In this document: positions 62,346-64,000 of the stretch, in pieces
Layout: each line of letters starts with the position of its first letter
Position numbering within the stretch: the stretch's first letter is position 1
Assembly (NCBI GenBank): GCA_028564675.1
Contig: JAOVVO010000342.1
Location: 19,282 to 83,281, forward strand
DNA from: Onchocerca lupi
Taxonomy: Eukaryota > Nematoda > Chromadorea > Rhabditida > Onchocercidae
Direction: 5' to 3'
Length of the DNA: 64,000 nt
Translations under genes and position numbers: made by a program
Notes under the pieces: generated by a model
Databases searched by the model: none
What the model was told of the DNA's origin: nothing
Seen by the model: only the letters and a program-made list of their open reading frames with translations

Positions 62346-64000
62346 CGTTGCTGTAGCTCAGTTTGGTTAAGTGGAAAAAAAGAAAACAGAAAGAGCATAT
62401 TTCTAGTAGTGGATAAAAAAAAACTAATACTTTGCAAGTTGATTTGTAGTTTGATTAGATTAGAGACTAATTCTTGTTATTGTGGTTGGGCAAGTTCAGC
62501 AATAAATGTGGAGGTTTTCTTGTCTTGTGTCATAGATGAATTCTGCTGAGAAAGGTTTTATTGACTGATAAAAAGTGATTCTTCGTAACAAACAATTATC
62601 AGAGAATATCCAGGCAAACTGATCACTGGGTTATTCTTTTTATTGTCGCAAATAGAGAATTCTATTCAAGTGAATTGTTGAATTGTTGAATTTATGTTGA
62701 CAATCTGGCAACGGAACCAGAAGATCTGCTTTATAAAAAATTTGTCCTTTCAGTTTGAAAGTTGACATGGATTGTGTTGCTACGATTTCTGCGCCAAACG
62801 ACGTCATTTGGAAGCAGGTTGTATTTCCTGATAATAGATAGGGATGCTTTGAATCGGCAGTATATCCAGCAAGAGGCGGTTCACTAAGTTGAGGGAATTT
62901 AATTTTCCCAGCGGCGCAATACGTCCCTTTCGTTTCTCAGTTAAATTTCAGAGCCTTGCATTAAGGACACACTTTAGTCATAGTGCCGATGCGAGAGCTC
63001 AAACTATAATCATCAGTTAGGTTGTGCCGGAATGAGAGACGATTGTAATCGCGCGATTGCTGAACACAGAGTAGTGTTTGACGCTGATCTCCTGCCTCTT
63101 GTTGATGTCATTCAGGCACGACTCGGCCTGTCGTGTTCATTCTGTTCAGAACAAAGCAGATATGAAGCGGCAGAACATGATCGACGGGCTCACAACCATG
63201 CATCCTCAAGTCTGGCTGTATGTCGCTTTGCTCCCATTTGAGCCATTTTTTGTTTTGCTCGCTTGTTCGCTGATGCCCTTTCTTCCTCAGTTTGATTTGT
63301 AATTAATATCGCTACACTTCCGTTCTGCGTGAATACGACGACCTTCTCCTAGGCATTATTTGGGTGAATTAAAGCATATCGATTATACCCATTGTCGGGA
63401 AACCGAATAGAAGGTGATTCATATTGGTGTAATTCTATCTTCCTTGCTCATTTTATTTGTATAAAGTTAAATATGGTAAATATTGGTTAAAATTGTTTAT
63501 AAATGAGATAACTGATCACACTATTGTAGTAAACTAAAATTCAAATTTGATCTCGACATTATTTGAATATTTAAACTATTAATAACATCTGATACGGAAT
63601 TTAAACTACCTGGTCTGGTGTTGTGGAAGGTTTGAAATCTGATTAGAGCTGTGGAAGGAATAGATTTATATTAAATTCTTTATTCACAATAGTAGTAATT
63701 GAATAATATGTAGTTAATAGTACAATAGAAATCAGGCGTTTAGTGAAGTAAATTGAGTGATGTCGATTGGGTATTTGAAGGAGATTATTGGGAGCTTGGT
63801 CAGGAGAAAGCGTGGTTTTAGATCGTCTGGATCTCAGCGAACCAATTTGAAAGAATGAATGAAGAAAAAGTGGTTTTTTTGGAATTAAGTGGGGTTTATT
63901 AAATGTTAAGAATTGGGAGTATTGGGATATAAGACAATTGATGTTGAAATAATTTTAAGAAAAAAAATTGTTAACAAAGGAAAAAATGTTACGACAGTTT
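62346..64000. other. Right-end interval with repeat copy and no supported gene
   Basis: Contains the second dispersed-repeat copy (62770-63070) and, beyond it to about 63300, a stretch richer in GC than the flanks with overlapping open frames of 69-74 codons on the + strand. These show no known domain and differ from the sequence beside repeat copy 1. From 63300 to the end nothing recognisable was seen. Confidence 0.5.
62770..63070 (+). repeat. Dispersed repeat, copy 2 (partner at 37845-38145)
   Basis: Collinear with copy 1, about 25 kb away in the same orientation; see shared blocks there. This copy is richer in GC (for example GCGGCGCAATACGTCCC against GACGGTGCAACATATTGC), as if copy 1 had drifted towards AT. 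The GC-rich character continues past the matched part to about 63300. Confidence 0.85.

Noticed and set aside
62346..62372. tRNA-like GCTGTAGCTCAGTTTGGTTAAG
   Set aside because: Only the 5' part of a tRNA can be seen; no anticodon arm, T arm or acceptor complement follows, so it is not a tRNA gene.
63032..63302. Overlapping GC-richer open frames near the right end
   Set aside because: They begin inside a dispersed repeat whose other copy has no matching frame, and they resemble no known protein.
1..64000. Bacterial endosymbiont insertion, CRISPR array, defence island or viral gene
   Set aside because: No dense intronless coding, no regular spaced repeats and no recognisable bacterial, viral or transposase proteins were found in any frame.

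Overview
The window is eukaryotic and looks like a nematode genome, most plausibly clade III (spirurid or filarial). It is AT-rich. Genes are split into many short exons, with introns mostly of about 100-900 bp that begin GT and end in T-rich ..TTTCAG/TTTTAG. At least one gene has a pyrimidine-rich AG just upstream of its ATG, as expected for spliced-leader trans-splicing. No bacterial, phage or CRISPR features were seen. Genus-level assignment is inference.

The left third is on the + strand. A 22-exon LSD2/KDM1B-type histone demethylase (886-10025) holds an intron-containing tRNA-Tyr in one of its introns. It is followed by mitochondrial fission process protein 1 (MTFP1, 13027-14481) and a DDX3/VBH-1/LAF-1-type DEAD-box helicase (15781-21056). 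I assembled these exon by exon, and splice phases agree at every junction of all three models.

From about 23 kb to 59 kb all recognised protein genes are on the - strand. In coordinate order they are: an Apterous/LHX2/9-class (ttx-3-type) LIM-homeodomain gene (23061 to about 27446); two neighbouring genes sharing an unusual design of N-terminal membrane anchor, Pro/Ala/Gly-rich linker and internal repeats (31418-33852 with a repeated FDPNYQTLAG motif, 35270-37171 with a Lys/Glu-rich tail); a small four-helix membrane protein (39954-41121); an ER class I alpha-1,2-mannosidase of family GH47 (43888-48011, complete in 12 exons); and two secreted proteins of unknown function (50094-55164 and 56864-59013). 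A tRNA-Leu(UAA) lies inside an intron of the first secreted gene, on the opposite strand.

The last 5 kb has no convincing gene. It holds a compact inverted-repeat (MITE-like) element with a 41-bp perfect terminal inverted repeat and one copy of a roughly 300-bp dispersed repeat whose other copy is 25 kb away. Other repeats include a 51-bp minisatellite, a 140-bp tandem duplication and several hairpins.

The genes do not form a pathway or an evident operon; they are ordinary neighbouring chromosomal genes. The least explained items are the tandem membrane-anchored repeat proteins, the two secreted orphan genes, three probable GC-AG introns, and a phase-preserving coding-like segment inside a helicase intron. 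I found no sign of a multi-gene system.
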